Origin: Algorimicrobium echini
GTDB lineage: Bacteria > Bacteroidota > Bacteroidia > Flavobacteriales > Flavobacteriaceae
Direction of reading: 5' to 3'
Length of the DNA: 64,000 nt
Assembly: GCF_900115185.1 (NCBI RefSeq)
Contig: NZ_FOVN01000002.1
Location: forward strand, 29,980 to 93,979
Shown here: positions 52,589 to 61,270 of the stretch, piece after piece
Layout: every line of letters starts with the position of its first letter
How positions within the stretch are numbered: the first letter of the stretch is position 1
Position numbers and translations under genes: made by a program
The notes under the pieces: model-generated
Told to the model about the DNA's origin: nothing
The model's input: only the letters and a program-made list of their open reading frames with translations
Databases searched by the model: none

Positions 52589-53752
52589 ATGAAGCACTCT
52601 AAATACGGTATAAATACGATTTGTACTCATATAGGTGAGATTGAAGATAAGCAGTTTAAAGGTGCTGTTTCACCAATATATGTTTCAACATCCTATGAGT
52701 TTGATGACGTAGCTGTAAAACGCTATCCAAGATATTTTAATACGCCAAACCAAGAACATCTTGCTAAAAAAATAGCAACTTTAGAACATACAGAGTCGGC
52801 ATTAATTTTTGGTTCTGGAATGGCAGCGTTAAGTGCTCTTTTTTTAACCTTTCTTAAATCTGGAGACCATTTAGTGGTTCAAAACACTTTATATGGAGGT
52901 GCCAGTCATTTTATCCGTGAAGAGTTCCCTAAATATGGTATTGAATTTACTTTTACAGATGGTTACCAGGTATCTGACTTTGCAGCGGCTATAAAACCTA
53001 ATACCAAACTAATTCATATAGAAACACCTTCAAACCCATTACTTACTATAACGGATATAAAGGGTATAGCAGAATTAGGTAAGACTCATAATATATTAAC
53101 GAGTATCGACAATACATTTGCTAGCCCAATTAACCAAAATCCAATTGATTTTGGCATCGATATTATTATGCATTCAGCTACTAAATATTTAGGAGGGCAT
53201 AGTGATATTTTGGCAGGAGCATTAGCGGCTTCAGATGAGTTAATTGGACAAATTTGGCATGTAGCTAAAAACTTTGGTGGTAATTTAAGTGATTACACTG
53301 TTTGGATGTTGGAACGTAGTATGAAAACCTTGGCGCTACGCGTTAAAAAACAAACAAAAAATGCTGAAAAATTAGCTTCTTATTTGGAAAAACACCCAGA
53401 TGTTAAAGCTGTTTTTTATCCAGGACTTAAATCTCATCCGCAATATGATTTAGCTAAATCGCAAATGCATGGTTTTGGAGCAATGATGTCCTTTGAGCTA
53501 CAAGGGCATTTAGACGCTTTAAAGTTTCAAAAGCATTTAAAACTTATTAAATCGTCCATGAGTTTAGCAGGTGTGGAAAGTACAGTTTTATCGCCATATT
53601 TAACGTCTCATGCACTTTTAACACAGGAGGAACGAGATGCTATTGGTATTAGTAATCAGTTAATTCGTTTTTCGGTTGGCATTGAATCAAAAAAAGATTT
53701 AATAGATGATATCGAACAGGCTATTTTAAAAACGAAAACAGAAGCAATATGA
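52589..53752 (+). CDS. Trans-sulfuration type PLP enzyme (methionine gamma-lyase / cystathionine gamma-lyase family)
   Basis: A 387-residue Cys/Met-metabolism PLP enzyme. It has ALIFGSGMAALSALF, the PLP lysine in HSATKYLGGHSD (about residue 206), and C-terminal RFSVGIES. Members eliminate or replace sulfur groups of Met, cystathionine or homoserine esters; the exact reaction is not determined by these motifs. It overlaps bshB1 by 4 bp (ATGA), so both are made together, which suggests that it feeds cysteine to bacillithiol synthesis. Confidence 0.9.
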   Translation: MKHSKYGINTICTHIGEIEDKQFKGAVSPIYVSTSYEFDDVAVKRYPRYFNTPNQEHLAKKIATLEHTESALIFGSGMAALSALFLTFLKSGDHLVVQNTLYGGASHFIREEFPKYGIEFTFTDGYQVSDFAAAIKPNTKLIHIETPSNPLLTITDIKGIAELGKTHNILTSIDNTFASPINQNPIDFGIDIIMHSATKYLGGHSDILAGALAASDELIGQIWHVAKNFGGNLSDYTVWMLERSMKTLALRVKKQTKNAEKLASYLEKHPDVKAVFYPGLKSHPQYDLAKSQMHGFGAMMSFELQGHLDALKFQKHLKLIKSSMSLAGVESTVLSPYLTSHALLTQEERDAIGISNQLIRFSVGIESKKDLIDDIEQAILKTKTEAI

Positions 53753-54471
53753 AGTTAGATATTTTAGCTATTGGTGCTCATCCTGATGATGTAGAGTTAG
53801 GATGTGGAGGAACTATAGCAAAGGAAATAGCCAATGGAAAAAAAGTTGGTATAATTGATTTAACACGTGGCGAGCTAGGAACCCGAGGGACTGCTGAAAC
53901 GCGGGATAATGAGGCGGCTCATGCGGCGCAAATATTGGGTGTAAGCATAAGAGATAATATGGAGTTTGCAGACGGATTTTTTATAAACGACCGTAAACAT
54001 CAAATAGAGATTATTAAAATGATTCGTAAGTACAGGCCAGAAATTGTGCTTTGTAATGCAGTAACAGATAGACATATTGATCATGGAAAAGGGAGTCAAT
54101 TAGTTAGTGACGCTTGTTTTTTAAGCGGTTTGCTTAAAATTGACACTAAATGTGAAGACTTTGATGGTTATCAAGAACCCTGGAGACCAAAGTTTGTTTA
54201 TCATTACATACAATGGAAACATATAGAACCTGATTTTGTAGTTGATATTTCTGATTATATAGAAAAAAAATTAGAAGCTGTTTATGCGTATAAAACCCAG
54301 TTTTTTAATGCTAAAAGTAAAGAGCCTGAAACACCTATTTCAAGTAAGAATTTCACTGATAGTGTGGACTATAGAGCTAGAGATTTAGGCAGAATTGTTG
54401 GTGTTAATCATGCTGAAGGATTTACAGTAGAGCGCTATCCAGCTGTAAAAAGTTTGTTTGATTTAAAATAA
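53749..54471 (+). CDS. bshB1: Bacillithiol biosynthesis deacetylase BshB1
   Basis: A 240-residue PIG-L/LmbE enzyme with the zinc motif AHPDDVELGCGGT, LTRGELGTRGTAETRDNEA and a final GVNHAEGFTVERYPAV. It deacetylates GlcNAc-malate to GlcN-malate in bacillithiol synthesis. This indicates that the cell uses bacillithiol as its low-molecular-weight thiol. The start codon overlaps the upstream PLP-enzyme stop. Confidence 0.93.
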   Translation: MKLDILAIGAHPDDVELGCGGTIAKEIANGKKVGIIDLTRGELGTRGTAETRDNEAAHAAQILGVSIRDNMEFADGFFINDRKHQIEIIKMIRKYRPEIVLCNAVTDRHIDHGKGSQLVSDACFLSGLLKIDTKCEDFDGYQEPWRPKFVYHYIQWKHIEPDFVVDISDYIEKKLEAVYAYKTQFFNAKSKEPETPISSKNFTDSVDYRARDLGRIVGVNHAEGFTVERYPAVKSLFDLK

Positions 54472-54486
54472 TTTTGAAAAAAAACT

Positions 54487-54516
54487 TTGTAGAAAAAAGG
54501 ATTTAAATTACATTTG
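54487..54516 (+). promoter_or_regulatory. Promoter of tRNA-His
   Basis: TTG, a 19-bp spacer and TACATTTG form a complete flavobacterial promoter; the tRNA starts 16 bp downstream. Confidence 0.7.
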
Positions 54517-54531
54517 CACACCTATTAAAAT

Positions 54532-54606
54532 GGTGGTTGTAGCTCAGCTGGTTAGAGCATTGGTTTGTGGTACCAAGGGTCGCGGGTTCGAATCCCGTCT
54601 TCCACC
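54532..54606 (+). tRNA. tRNA-His (anticodon GTG)
   Basis: A full cloverleaf: D-arm AGCTCAGCTGGTTAGAGC, anticodon arm TTGGTTTGTGGTACCAA with GTG, and T-arm GCGGGTTCGAATCCCGT. The first base is the extra G(-1) facing C73, typical of tRNA-His. The acceptor stem has two U-U mismatches, as seen in related genomes. The last two bases of CCA happen to be encoded next to it. Promoter and terminator flank it. Confidence 0.92.
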
Positions 54607-54615
54607 CAAAATGAT

Positions 54616-54647
54616 AAAGCCTTTCAGATTTCTGAAAGGCTTTTTTT
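54616..54647 (+). terminator. Terminator of tRNA-His
   Basis: The stem AAAGCCTTTCAG / CTGAAAGGCTTT with an ATTT loop is followed by T residues. Confidence 0.85.
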
Positions 54648-54733
54648 GTTGCTATTACCTTGTTTTATTGAGCTCTTTCAAATGACTAAAGAGCGCATAA
54701 AATATACATGTTTAAGATTTGTTTACAGTAAAA

Positions 54734-54770
54734 AAAATAGCCTTTTAGATGTTGTCTAAAAGGCTATTTT
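54734..54770 (-). terminator. Terminator of the first M28 peptidase gene
   Basis: The stem AAATAGCCTTTTAGA / TCTAAAAGGCTATTT with a TGTTG loop has T residues on the minus strand after it. Confidence 0.85.
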
Positions 54771-54789
54771 AATACTTTATGTTTTAATG

Positions 54790-56346
54790 TTATTCAACGA
54801 TCTTATCTACTTTTATTCTGTTGTCACGGTTTGCTAACTCCCATGCTGTGTAAAATACGAGTCTGGTTCTGTTTTCTAATAAATCATAACGGATTTTATC
54901 TGGTGTGTCACTTGGCTTATGATAATCATCATGCGTTCCATTAAAATAAAAGATTACAGGAATATTATTTTTAGCAAAATTGTAATGATCTGAACGGTAG
55001 TAAAAACGATTAGGGTCATTTTCATCATTGAACGTGTAGTCTAATTCAATATTCATATAAGTTTTATTAACTTCTTCAGAGATATTGTGTAATTCGGTAC
55101 TTAATTTATCACTACCAATTAAATAAATATAATTATCGGAACCTTCAGTACGTTTTGGATCCGTACGGCCAATCATATCAATATTTAAATCGGCTACCGT
55201 ATTTGCTAACGGAAAAATAGGATCTGTATCTGTATAGTAACGGGAACCTAAAAGGCCTTTTTCTTCACCAGTAACATGTAAAAATAATATGGAACGTTTT
55301 GGTCTGTGTCCATTATTAACTGCTGCTTTAAACGCTTCAGCAATTTCTACTACAGCTACAGTACCAGAACCGTCATCATCAGCTCCATTATAGATTTCGC
55401 CATTTTTAATGCCTTCATGATCTAAATGTGCCGAAATAACAATAATTTCATCTGGTTTTTCAGAGCCTTTAATAAAAGCAGCAACATTTTCAGAAGAGAA
55501 TTCATTAGAAGCATTAATATACTCAACATTCATTGGTACATCAAGTGTTTCTGATTTGGTAGCTGTTTCAATTGTTGGTAGAATAGCTTTGGCTAAATCT
55601 GTATTAATTAAAAAGTAAAACATGGTATCAGCATCTCCTCTTAAAGACATTCTTCCGCTAGAACCACCAAATCGTTGAGCTGCCATAGCATAAATTTCAG
55701 GGTAATAGAATAAAACAGCAGCAGCACCACGATCTTTTGCTGCATCGCGTTTTGCTGCATATTCTTGTCTGAAATTAGACCATTTTGAACTTTCATCCGT
55801 TCCACTAATCACATAGTTTCCATCTGCCATTTTTGGTTCGCCAGATTTAATTAAAACCACTTTACCTTTTATGTTAAGGTTTGCGTAACTATTATACTTT
55901 TCATCATCAATTCCATAGTCTGCAAAAACAATATCATTAACTGATAATGATCCATTGTTAGATGTTGAAGCGGAAACAAAATCATCAACCATTTTAAATT
56001 CTTTCCCATTAACAGTTAAGTTCACTTTAGGTGCTTCCATAACTTCTAGAGGGACATTTTGAAAATAGTTACCGTCTTGTTTTGCTGCGGGAACATCCAT
56101 TGAAATGTATTGTTGCTTTAAATATTCAACAGCCATTTTCTGACCTTTATCGCCAGTGTTCCTGCCTTCAAATTCATCAGAAGCATAAGTATATAACATA
56201 TCTTTTAATTCCGCAGATGTTATAGTATTGGCGTATTCAATAGGATTTGCAGGTTCAGATGCTTTAGTAGCAACTTGTTTTTCCTGTGTTGATCCGCAAC
56301 TAAATGCTAAAAGAGTAGCACTTAAAAAAATGACTGTTTTTTTCAT
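54790..56346 (-). CDS. M28 family zinc peptidase lipoprotein (full length)
   Basis: A 518-residue lipoprotein (lipobox AFSC, Cys17) with an M28 aminopeptidase domain. Zinc ligands sit in SAHLDHEG, NGADDDGSGT, HVTGEEKGLLGSRYYT and SDHYNFA. The catalytic domain is interrupted by a PA-type domain (about residues 125-270). It is expected to trim peptides at the cell surface. A shorter paralogue lies 120 bp upstream on the same strand. Confidence 0.9.
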   Translation of the reverse strand: MKKTVIFLSATLLAFSCGSTQEKQVATKASEPANPIEYANTITSAELKDMLYTYASDEFEGRNTGDKGQKMAVEYLKQQYISMDVPAAKQDGNYFQNVPLEVMEAPKVNLTVNGKEFKMVDDFVSASTSNNGSLSVNDIVFADYGIDDEKYNSYANLNIKGKVVLIKSGEPKMADGNYVISGTDESSKWSNFRQEYAAKRDAAKDRGAAAVLFYYPEIYAMAAQRFGGSSGRMSLRGDADTMFYFLINTDLAKAILPTIETATKSETLDVPMNVEYINASNEFSSENVAAFIKGSEKPDEIIVISAHLDHEGIKNGEIYNGADDDGSGTVAVVEIAEAFKAAVNNGHRPKRSILFLHVTGEEKGLLGSRYYTDTDPIFPLANTVADLNIDMIGRTDPKRTEGSDNYIYLIGSDKLSTELHNISEEVNKTYMNIELDYTFNDENDPNRFYYRSDHYNFAKNNIPVIFYFNGTHDDYHKPSDTPDKIRYDLLENRTRLVFYTAWELANRDNRIKVDKIVE

Positions 56347-56465
56347 AATAATAGGTCAGTAATATTAATTGTTTAATAAAATAAAAGGTGTGATATGCGA
56401 TATTACGAAAAAACCACTCATTTCAATTAAAAGTCTATTTACATTTAACAAACTTTAACACGCCA

Positions 56466-57512
56466 TTACATGTCATCATTATGAATTAAATCATGTTCCT
56501 TATTGGCTAAATGCCATGCTGTAATAAAAATGAGTTGAGCTCTTTTTGCTAGCAATTCGTATTCAATTTTATCTGGTGTATCAGTTGCTTCATGGTAATC
56601 TTGATGCTCGCCATTAAAATAGAAAATAACAGGAATATTATGCAAAGCAAATTTATAGTGATCTGATCTGAAATAATAACGGTTATGGTCGTTTTCGTCA
56701 TTATAGGTATAATCTAAATCTAAATTAAAATAGGTGTTATTTACTTTTTCAGATATAAAGTGTAGTTCTTTACTAATCCTATCTGCTCCAATAAGGTAAA
56801 TATAATTTGGGTTTGCTTGGTGTTTTTCGTCAACTCTACCTATCATATCAATATTTAAATTGGCAATGGTATTGTCTAAATCGAAAATTGGATTTTCAAT
56901 ATAATAACGAGAACCGTAAAGACCCAACTCTTCGCCTGTTACATGTAAAAACAAAATACTGCGTTTAGGTAAAATGCCATCATTTGCTGCTAATTGAAAG
57001 GCTTGTGCCATTTCCATAAGTGCTGTTGTACCAGATCCGTTATCATCTGCACCGTTAAAAATTTGGTTGTTTTCAATTCCTAAATGGTCTAAATGTGCAG
57101 ATATTATAACAACTTCGTTTGGTTTTTCAGCGCCTTTAATGAAGGCGAGTACATTTTCAGTTGATTTTATATTATTGGGTAAATAGTCTTTTGAAATAGA
57201 TTGGTAGTAAATAGAATCCTTGATGGGTGAAGGGATATTTTGAGACTGATAGTATGTTTTTAAAAATTGTGCAGCTTTTTTCAGACCTGGTTCTCCGGTT
57301 TTTCGGCCCTCAAAGGCATTGGAAGCGTAGGTGTACAGGTGGGTTTTTAATTCCTTGGCTGTAATGGTATTAGCATAGCGCATAACCGTAACACTATCGG
57401 CTAATTGGATATTGTTTTTTATGTTTTCAATTTTTGTTGAATATCGGGTTGTGGCACAAGAACCAACTAATGTAAGTGCCGAAGCAATAACAAGTCCTTT
57501 CATTAATAGCAT
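56466..57512 (-). CDS. M28 family peptidase lipoprotein lacking the PA domain
   Basis: A 348-residue paralogue of the next gene. Lipobox VGSC; same N-terminal segment (ANTITAKELKTHLYTYASNAFEGRKTGEPG) and the same zinc motifs (SAHLDHLG, NGADDNGSGT, HVTGEELGLYGSRYY, SDHYKFA). The PA-type insertion of the neighbour is missing: the frame joins YYQSISKDYLPNN directly to VLAFIKGAEKPNEVVI. The zinc site looks intact, so it is probably active. A start three codons later (57503) is possible. Confidence 0.87.
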   Translation of the reverse strand: MLLMKGLVIASALTLVGSCATTRYSTKIENIKNNIQLADSVTVMRYANTITAKELKTHLYTYASNAFEGRKTGEPGLKKAAQFLKTYYQSQNIPSPIKDSIYYQSISKDYLPNNIKSTENVLAFIKGAEKPNEVVIISAHLDHLGIENNQIFNGADDNGSGTTALMEMAQAFQLAANDGILPKRSILFLHVTGEELGLYGSRYYIENPIFDLDNTIANLNIDMIGRVDEKHQANPNYIYLIGADRISKELHFISEKVNNTYFNLDLDYTYNDENDHNRYYFRSDHYKFALHNIPVIFYFNGEHQDYHEATDTPDKIEYELLAKRAQLIFITAWHLANKEHDLIHNDDM

Positions 57513-57530
57513 TTTAGCTTATAAATAAAG

Positions 57531-57560
57531 CAAAAAAAAAGATAATACCGAAGTATTATC
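57531..57560 (-). terminator. Terminator of the DUF3108 transcript
   Basis: The stem GATAATAC / GTATTATC with a CGAA loop is followed on the minus strand by ten T residues. Confidence 0.85.
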
Positions 57561-57587
57561 TTTCAAAATTGTAAGATAATAATGTCA

Positions 57588-57977
57588 TTAGATTTCCATG
57601 TCAATATCTTCTATATCAATTTCTTCAACCTCTAAGTCCTCTAAATCTATGTCCTCAATATCTAAATCTTCCAACTCTTCAATGGCTTCTTCTTCAGATT
57701 TTTGTTCTGTTTCTTCCAATTGTTCTGTATTACCAACCTCTGAAGTACTAAATATTGCCTTGTAAGTAGTTAAAGATAATGCGATTATGGTGAGTAAAAA
57801 AGCAAGCTTAATACTGTGTTTTGGTTTATTATGCTTGTTAGATAAATAAAAGCTTATTAAACCAAATACAAGTGCTAATATGGCAGGTATGAATGCCAGG
57901 TTTGATAATGGTAAAACCGATAGAATAACCGCTAAAACGGCTGCAATTAAACTTAAAATTATAAATAGTTTTCTCAT
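57588..57977 (-). CDS. Small membrane protein with very acidic tail
   Basis: A 129-residue protein with three membrane helices in its first 80 residues and a C-terminal about 40-residue tail made almost entirely of Glu, Asp, Leu and Ile in a repeating pattern (EELEDLDIEDIDLEDLE). No family is recognised. It follows the DUF3108 gene by 7 bp. Confidence 0.6.
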   Translation of the reverse strand: MRKLFIILSLIAAVLAVILSVLPLSNLAFIPAILALVFGLISFYLSNKHNKPKHSIKLAFLLTIIALSLTTYKAIFSTSEVGNTEQLEETEQKSEEEAIEELEDLDIEDIDLEDLEVEEIDIEDIDMEI

Positions 57978-57984
57978 AATAGTT

Positions 57985-58764
57985 TTAGTTTTTTAATCCA
58001 GAAGCCGATTTAATTTTTAATTCTCCGTTGCCAACAGCAATTTTAAATTTGGCAAAGACAGGCACTTTATTTGAATCAGCAGTTAACCACAATAAATTAT
58101 CATTAGAACCTTTCAATACGGAACTGTTAGTTACTGAAATTCCTAATTTGTAACAAGATTTTTTACCTATTGCTGTATTTATGGCTTCGGTCCCTAAATA
58201 CACTACTGTAATTTTATATTCTTTATTATCAAAAAGTACTGTTAATGGAAAACTTTTACCACTTGTGGCTTGATCTAAATTTAAATTTCGAATTTTATAG
58301 ATAGTTGTTACTATATCATTGGTAGAACTACCTATATTTAAATTTTTCTTTTCTTCCCAAATCGTACCATCACCACGACGTTTTTTCTTGATACTTTCAA
58401 CTGTTTTAGTCTTATGTTTAAATTTATATTGCATAAACTTATAATAGCCACCTTCATTAATATCACGTTTATATAGGTATGGTGTTAAGGTTGTTGGACT
58501 CACATAACTTTCATATAAGTCGCGAATTTTAAAAAAATTATCCCATTTACTGTAAGTGGTTGCGGTGCATTTTAAGCGTAGCAATGTGGCTTTTGATGTT
58601 TTAACTGGACTGGTTTCCATCGTTACTTCAGCTAAATCGGTCATAATCCCAGACATGTTATAGGCAGCTGTAAATTTTAATGTTTCAGTCATTGAAACCG
58701 CTGTGTTTTGCGTAAAACCTAGTGTGGATGCAAAAAGCAGCAAAAGGACAAAATATTTATACAT
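57985..58764 (-). CDS. DUF3108 domain-containing exported protein
   Basis: A 259-residue protein with a signal peptide (1-18) and the DUF3108 pattern: LKFTAAYNMSGIMTDLAEVTM, TTIYKIRNLNLDQATSGKSF, GKKSCYKLGI and LLWLTADSNKVPVFAKFKIAVG. The family forms a lipocalin-like periplasmic or outer-membrane-associated barrel of unknown role. It is first in a two-gene operon. Confidence 0.85.
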   Translation of the reverse strand: MYKYFVLLLLFASTLGFTQNTAVSMTETLKFTAAYNMSGIMTDLAEVTMETSPVKTSKATLLRLKCTATTYSKWDNFFKIRDLYESYVSPTTLTPYLYKRDINEGGYYKFMQYKFKHKTKTVESIKKKRRGDGTIWEEKKNLNIGSSTNDIVTTIYKIRNLNLDQATSGKSFPLTVLFDNKEYKITVVYLGTEAINTAIGKKSCYKLGISVTNSSVLKGSNDNLLWLTADSNKVPVFAKFKIAVGNGELKIKSASGLKN

Positions 58765-58964
58765 ATAGTTTAGTTTTTAATATAACGAAGGTACTAACAT
58801 TTATTGTGCCGTAAATATATAAGGTTGAAAAAAATATTATCATTTTAAGTATTGAAGATATTCTTAAAGTTTTCTTAAATATATAATTTTCTGAATGTTA
58901 GAGAATCAATTTCTCGTCATAAACATAAAAATGTTGTACAAACATGAAATAATCGACAAAATGC

Positions 58965-58994
58965 TTGTTTTTTTCGTTTAATTACATAAATTTG
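58965..58994 (+). promoter_or_regulatory. Promoter of the exported protein at 59021
   Basis: TTG, a 19-bp spacer and TAAATTTG give a full consensus, 26 bp upstream of the ATG. Confidence 0.7.
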
Positions 58995-59020
58995 TGATAT
59001 TAAACCCCTAAATCTACAAC

Positions 59021-59473
59021 ATGAAATCTAAAATTACTCTATTTTGTTTAACCTGTCTCTTAATGGCAGGCGTTGCAACTGCTCAAAATAAAGATGCCCC
59101 AAAAAGTATTATTAGCCAAGATGTTGGTATTTCTAAATATCATGATAGAAAAGAACTTGAGCAGATGCAAAAAGGTGTTTTGCTTGGACTATATAATGAA
59201 CGGATTGAAATTATCATTAAAATTTTACCGTATATCGCTTTTGCAACAAAGCCTGGTGTAACCATGTCTACTTTTGGTATTCCAGATACGAAAGACAATA
59301 GAACGGCATTAGATACCCAAATTGATGCTACTAGAGATTACTTTTTAAGTACTATGGATTTTCAGAATAAAATTTTGCCCTATTCCGATAGATCTAATTT
59401 AATTGCTGCAATCTTGTTCTATGAGGAAACCTTAAAGGCGCTTCATATTTATAGCGAAAACAACAGATTCTAG
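59021..59473 (+). CDS. Exported helical protein of unknown function, 150 aa
   Basis: A 150-residue protein with a signal peptide (1-21, ending ATA-Q); the mature part has helices (YHDRKELEQMQKGVLLGLYN, TALDTQIDATRDYFLSTM, AAILFYEETLKALHIY). No family is recognised. It has its own consensus promoter and stands alone. Confidence 0.65.
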   Translation: MKSKITLFCLTCLLMAGVATAQNKDAPKSIISQDVGISKYHDRKELEQMQKGVLLGLYNERIEIIIKILPYIAFATKPGVTMSTFGIPDTKDNRTALDTQIDATRDYFLSTMDFQNKILPYSDRSNLIAAILFYEETLKALHIYSENNRF

Positions 59474-59815
59474 TTTATTATAAAGAAACTAAAATTTTGT
59501 TATATAATCTGTTTTCTCATTTAATGTTATAATTCATACCTTTTATTAGTGTATCAATTTACAGTTTTCTGGAAATCATTTTATAGAAGCAGGACTTAAA
59601 CAAAGATATCATCTTCTTTATCAAGCCCAACTTGAAGTATATATTACAATTCATGCAGCCTAAATCAAGAAGTAACACCAATTCTGTAAGAAAATACTTT
59701 AAAAACAAATTGATTTATGTATTTCGTCGTTATTATTTGTGTTTGGTGGAATTTATATTTATGTTTGATTTATAATAAAAAGAATATTTATGATTAATAA
59801 ATAACTATTTTAACT
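59474..59815. other. Intergenic region with a promoter at its right end
   Basis: About 340 bases with no supported gene. The right end carries the promoter at 59737-59767; I see no terminator or repeat in the rest. Confidence 0.5.
59737..59767 (+). promoter_or_regulatory. Promoter of the beta-helix protein gene
   Basis: TTG, a 20-bp spacer and TATGTTTG fit the consensus, 48 bp upstream of the ATG at 59816. Confidence 0.65.
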
Positions 59816-61117
59816 ATGAAAAATTTGCCCCAACTCTTATGCATTTTTTTATTAGTGTTTTCTAATTCTTTCTCCCAACAAGAAAAAGGGATTATTGGCA
59901 CTAGTAATTGGTTAGATTCTTGGACAGAATTTAAACCTGAATTAAACGAATACCGTGAAGCCACAGAAATTTTAACTGGAACAATTACAACCGATACCAA
60001 ATTGGTAAAGAAAAACACCTATTTGCTATTAGGAAATGTTTTTGTTACTAATGGTGCCACACTATTTATAGAACCTGGAACTGTTATTATTGGAGATTTT
60101 AAATCTCATGGTTCATTAATCATTTCCAAAGGCGCAACCATTATAGCAGATGGCTTGGCCACAGACCCTATAGTTTTTACTTCTAATAGAAGTGTAAAAA
60201 AAGCTGGCGATTGGGGCGGAATCATTATTTTAGGAGATGCACCTATTAATAAATATGGAAATGGTTCATCTGTGAATTACGATTTTAAGGCTGCTTCTTA
60301 TGATCATATTAGCTATGGAGGCGAAAACACAGAAAGTAATTCAGGTATTTTGCGTTATGTAAGAATTGAATATGCTGGAAAAAAATTAAAAGACGGTGAT
60401 AATTTTAATGCCTTACTATTGGCAGGTGTTGGTAGCCAAACAGTATTAGAAAATATCATGGTTAGTTTTTCTGCTGGTAATTCTTTCGATGTGTATGGCG
60501 GACAAGTAAATATAAGTCAAGCCGTTTCTTACAAATCTAATAGAATAGACTATAATTTTAATTATGGAGCACAAAGTAATTTATACAATTCCTTGGCTGT
60601 TAGATCATCATATGTGTCTAGTCCTGATGGTTCTAGATGCTTAAATGTGGCTTCTTTTAAAAACGACAGAGAAGAAATTGACTTTTCAAAAAAGCAGACT
60701 TCAGTTTTAGCTACTAACTTAACATTCATAAATGCCAGTAACAAACTACAATCTGAAATAGAACTAGGTTTAGTTAAAGAAGCTATTTTTATAGATGAAT
60801 TTGCTGAATTAGATATGAATAAAAGTGTCATTTCCGGGTTTAATCCTGCTGTACTTTTGGCAAATAAAATTCCAATTAATAGCGAAACGTTGGATAAAGT
60901 GAGATTTACAGAAATGTATTTCAATAATTGCAACGGAAACATTTTTACGGAATATAAATCTAATAATGAAGATTTAGAAAGCTGGTATGGAAATAGTAGT
61001 TTCTTTAATGTCTACTCTAAAGGTATGGATGTTGAAACATTTATAGATATAACGGATTCCAGAAAACCTGATTACAGATTACGTATCAATAAAATTATAG
61101 CATCTAACGACGATTAA
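59816..61117 (+). CDS. Exported right-handed beta-helix-like protein
   Basis: A 433-residue protein with a signal peptide (1-20). Residues about 50-260 show short repeating strands with glycine turns (NVFVTNGATLFIEPGTVIIG, LIISKGATIIADGLATDPIV, VRIEYAGKKLKDGD), the pattern of a parallel beta-helix common in Bacteroidota surface proteins. No type IX sorting tail is present. Ligand or substrate unknown. It precedes the gliding-type surface protein and PorP/SprF genes on the same strand. Confidence 0.7.
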   Translation: MKNLPQLLCIFLLVFSNSFSQQEKGIIGTSNWLDSWTEFKPELNEYREATEILTGTITTDTKLVKKNTYLLLGNVFVTNGATLFIEPGTVIIGDFKSHGSLIISKGATIIADGLATDPIVFTSNRSVKKAGDWGGIIILGDAPINKYGNGSSVNYDFKAASYDHISYGGENTESNSGILRYVRIEYAGKKLKDGDNFNALLLAGVGSQTVLENIMVSFSAGNSFDVYGGQVNISQAVSYKSNRIDYNFNYGAQSNLYNSLAVRSSYVSSPDGSRCLNVASFKNDREEIDFSKKQTSVLATNLTFINASNKLQSEIELGLVKEAIFIDEFAELDMNKSVISGFNPAVLLANKIPINSETLDKVRFTEMYFNNCNGNIFTEYKSNNEDLESWYGNSSFFNVYSKGMDVETFIDITDSRKPDYRLRINKIIASNDD

Positions 61118-61270
61118 TTTCTCAACTTTTAACAAACCCAATGTATTAAATGAATTTTCTTTTTTGATTTTTTGTTTAATTAATCCTATAAATAAATCTC
61201 CCTCAACTTTACAAACAGGACGTTTAGAAATAAACTCATGTTTAGTATAGATTACCAATATTGATAGCGT

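Noticed and set aside
54565..54759. Plus-strand frame of 64 residues
   Set aside because: It starts inside tRNA-His and runs through its terminator, so it is not a gene.
60562..60942. Minus-strand frame of 126 residues
   Set aside because: It lies wholly inside the beta-helix protein gene on the other strand and shows no recognisable protein features.
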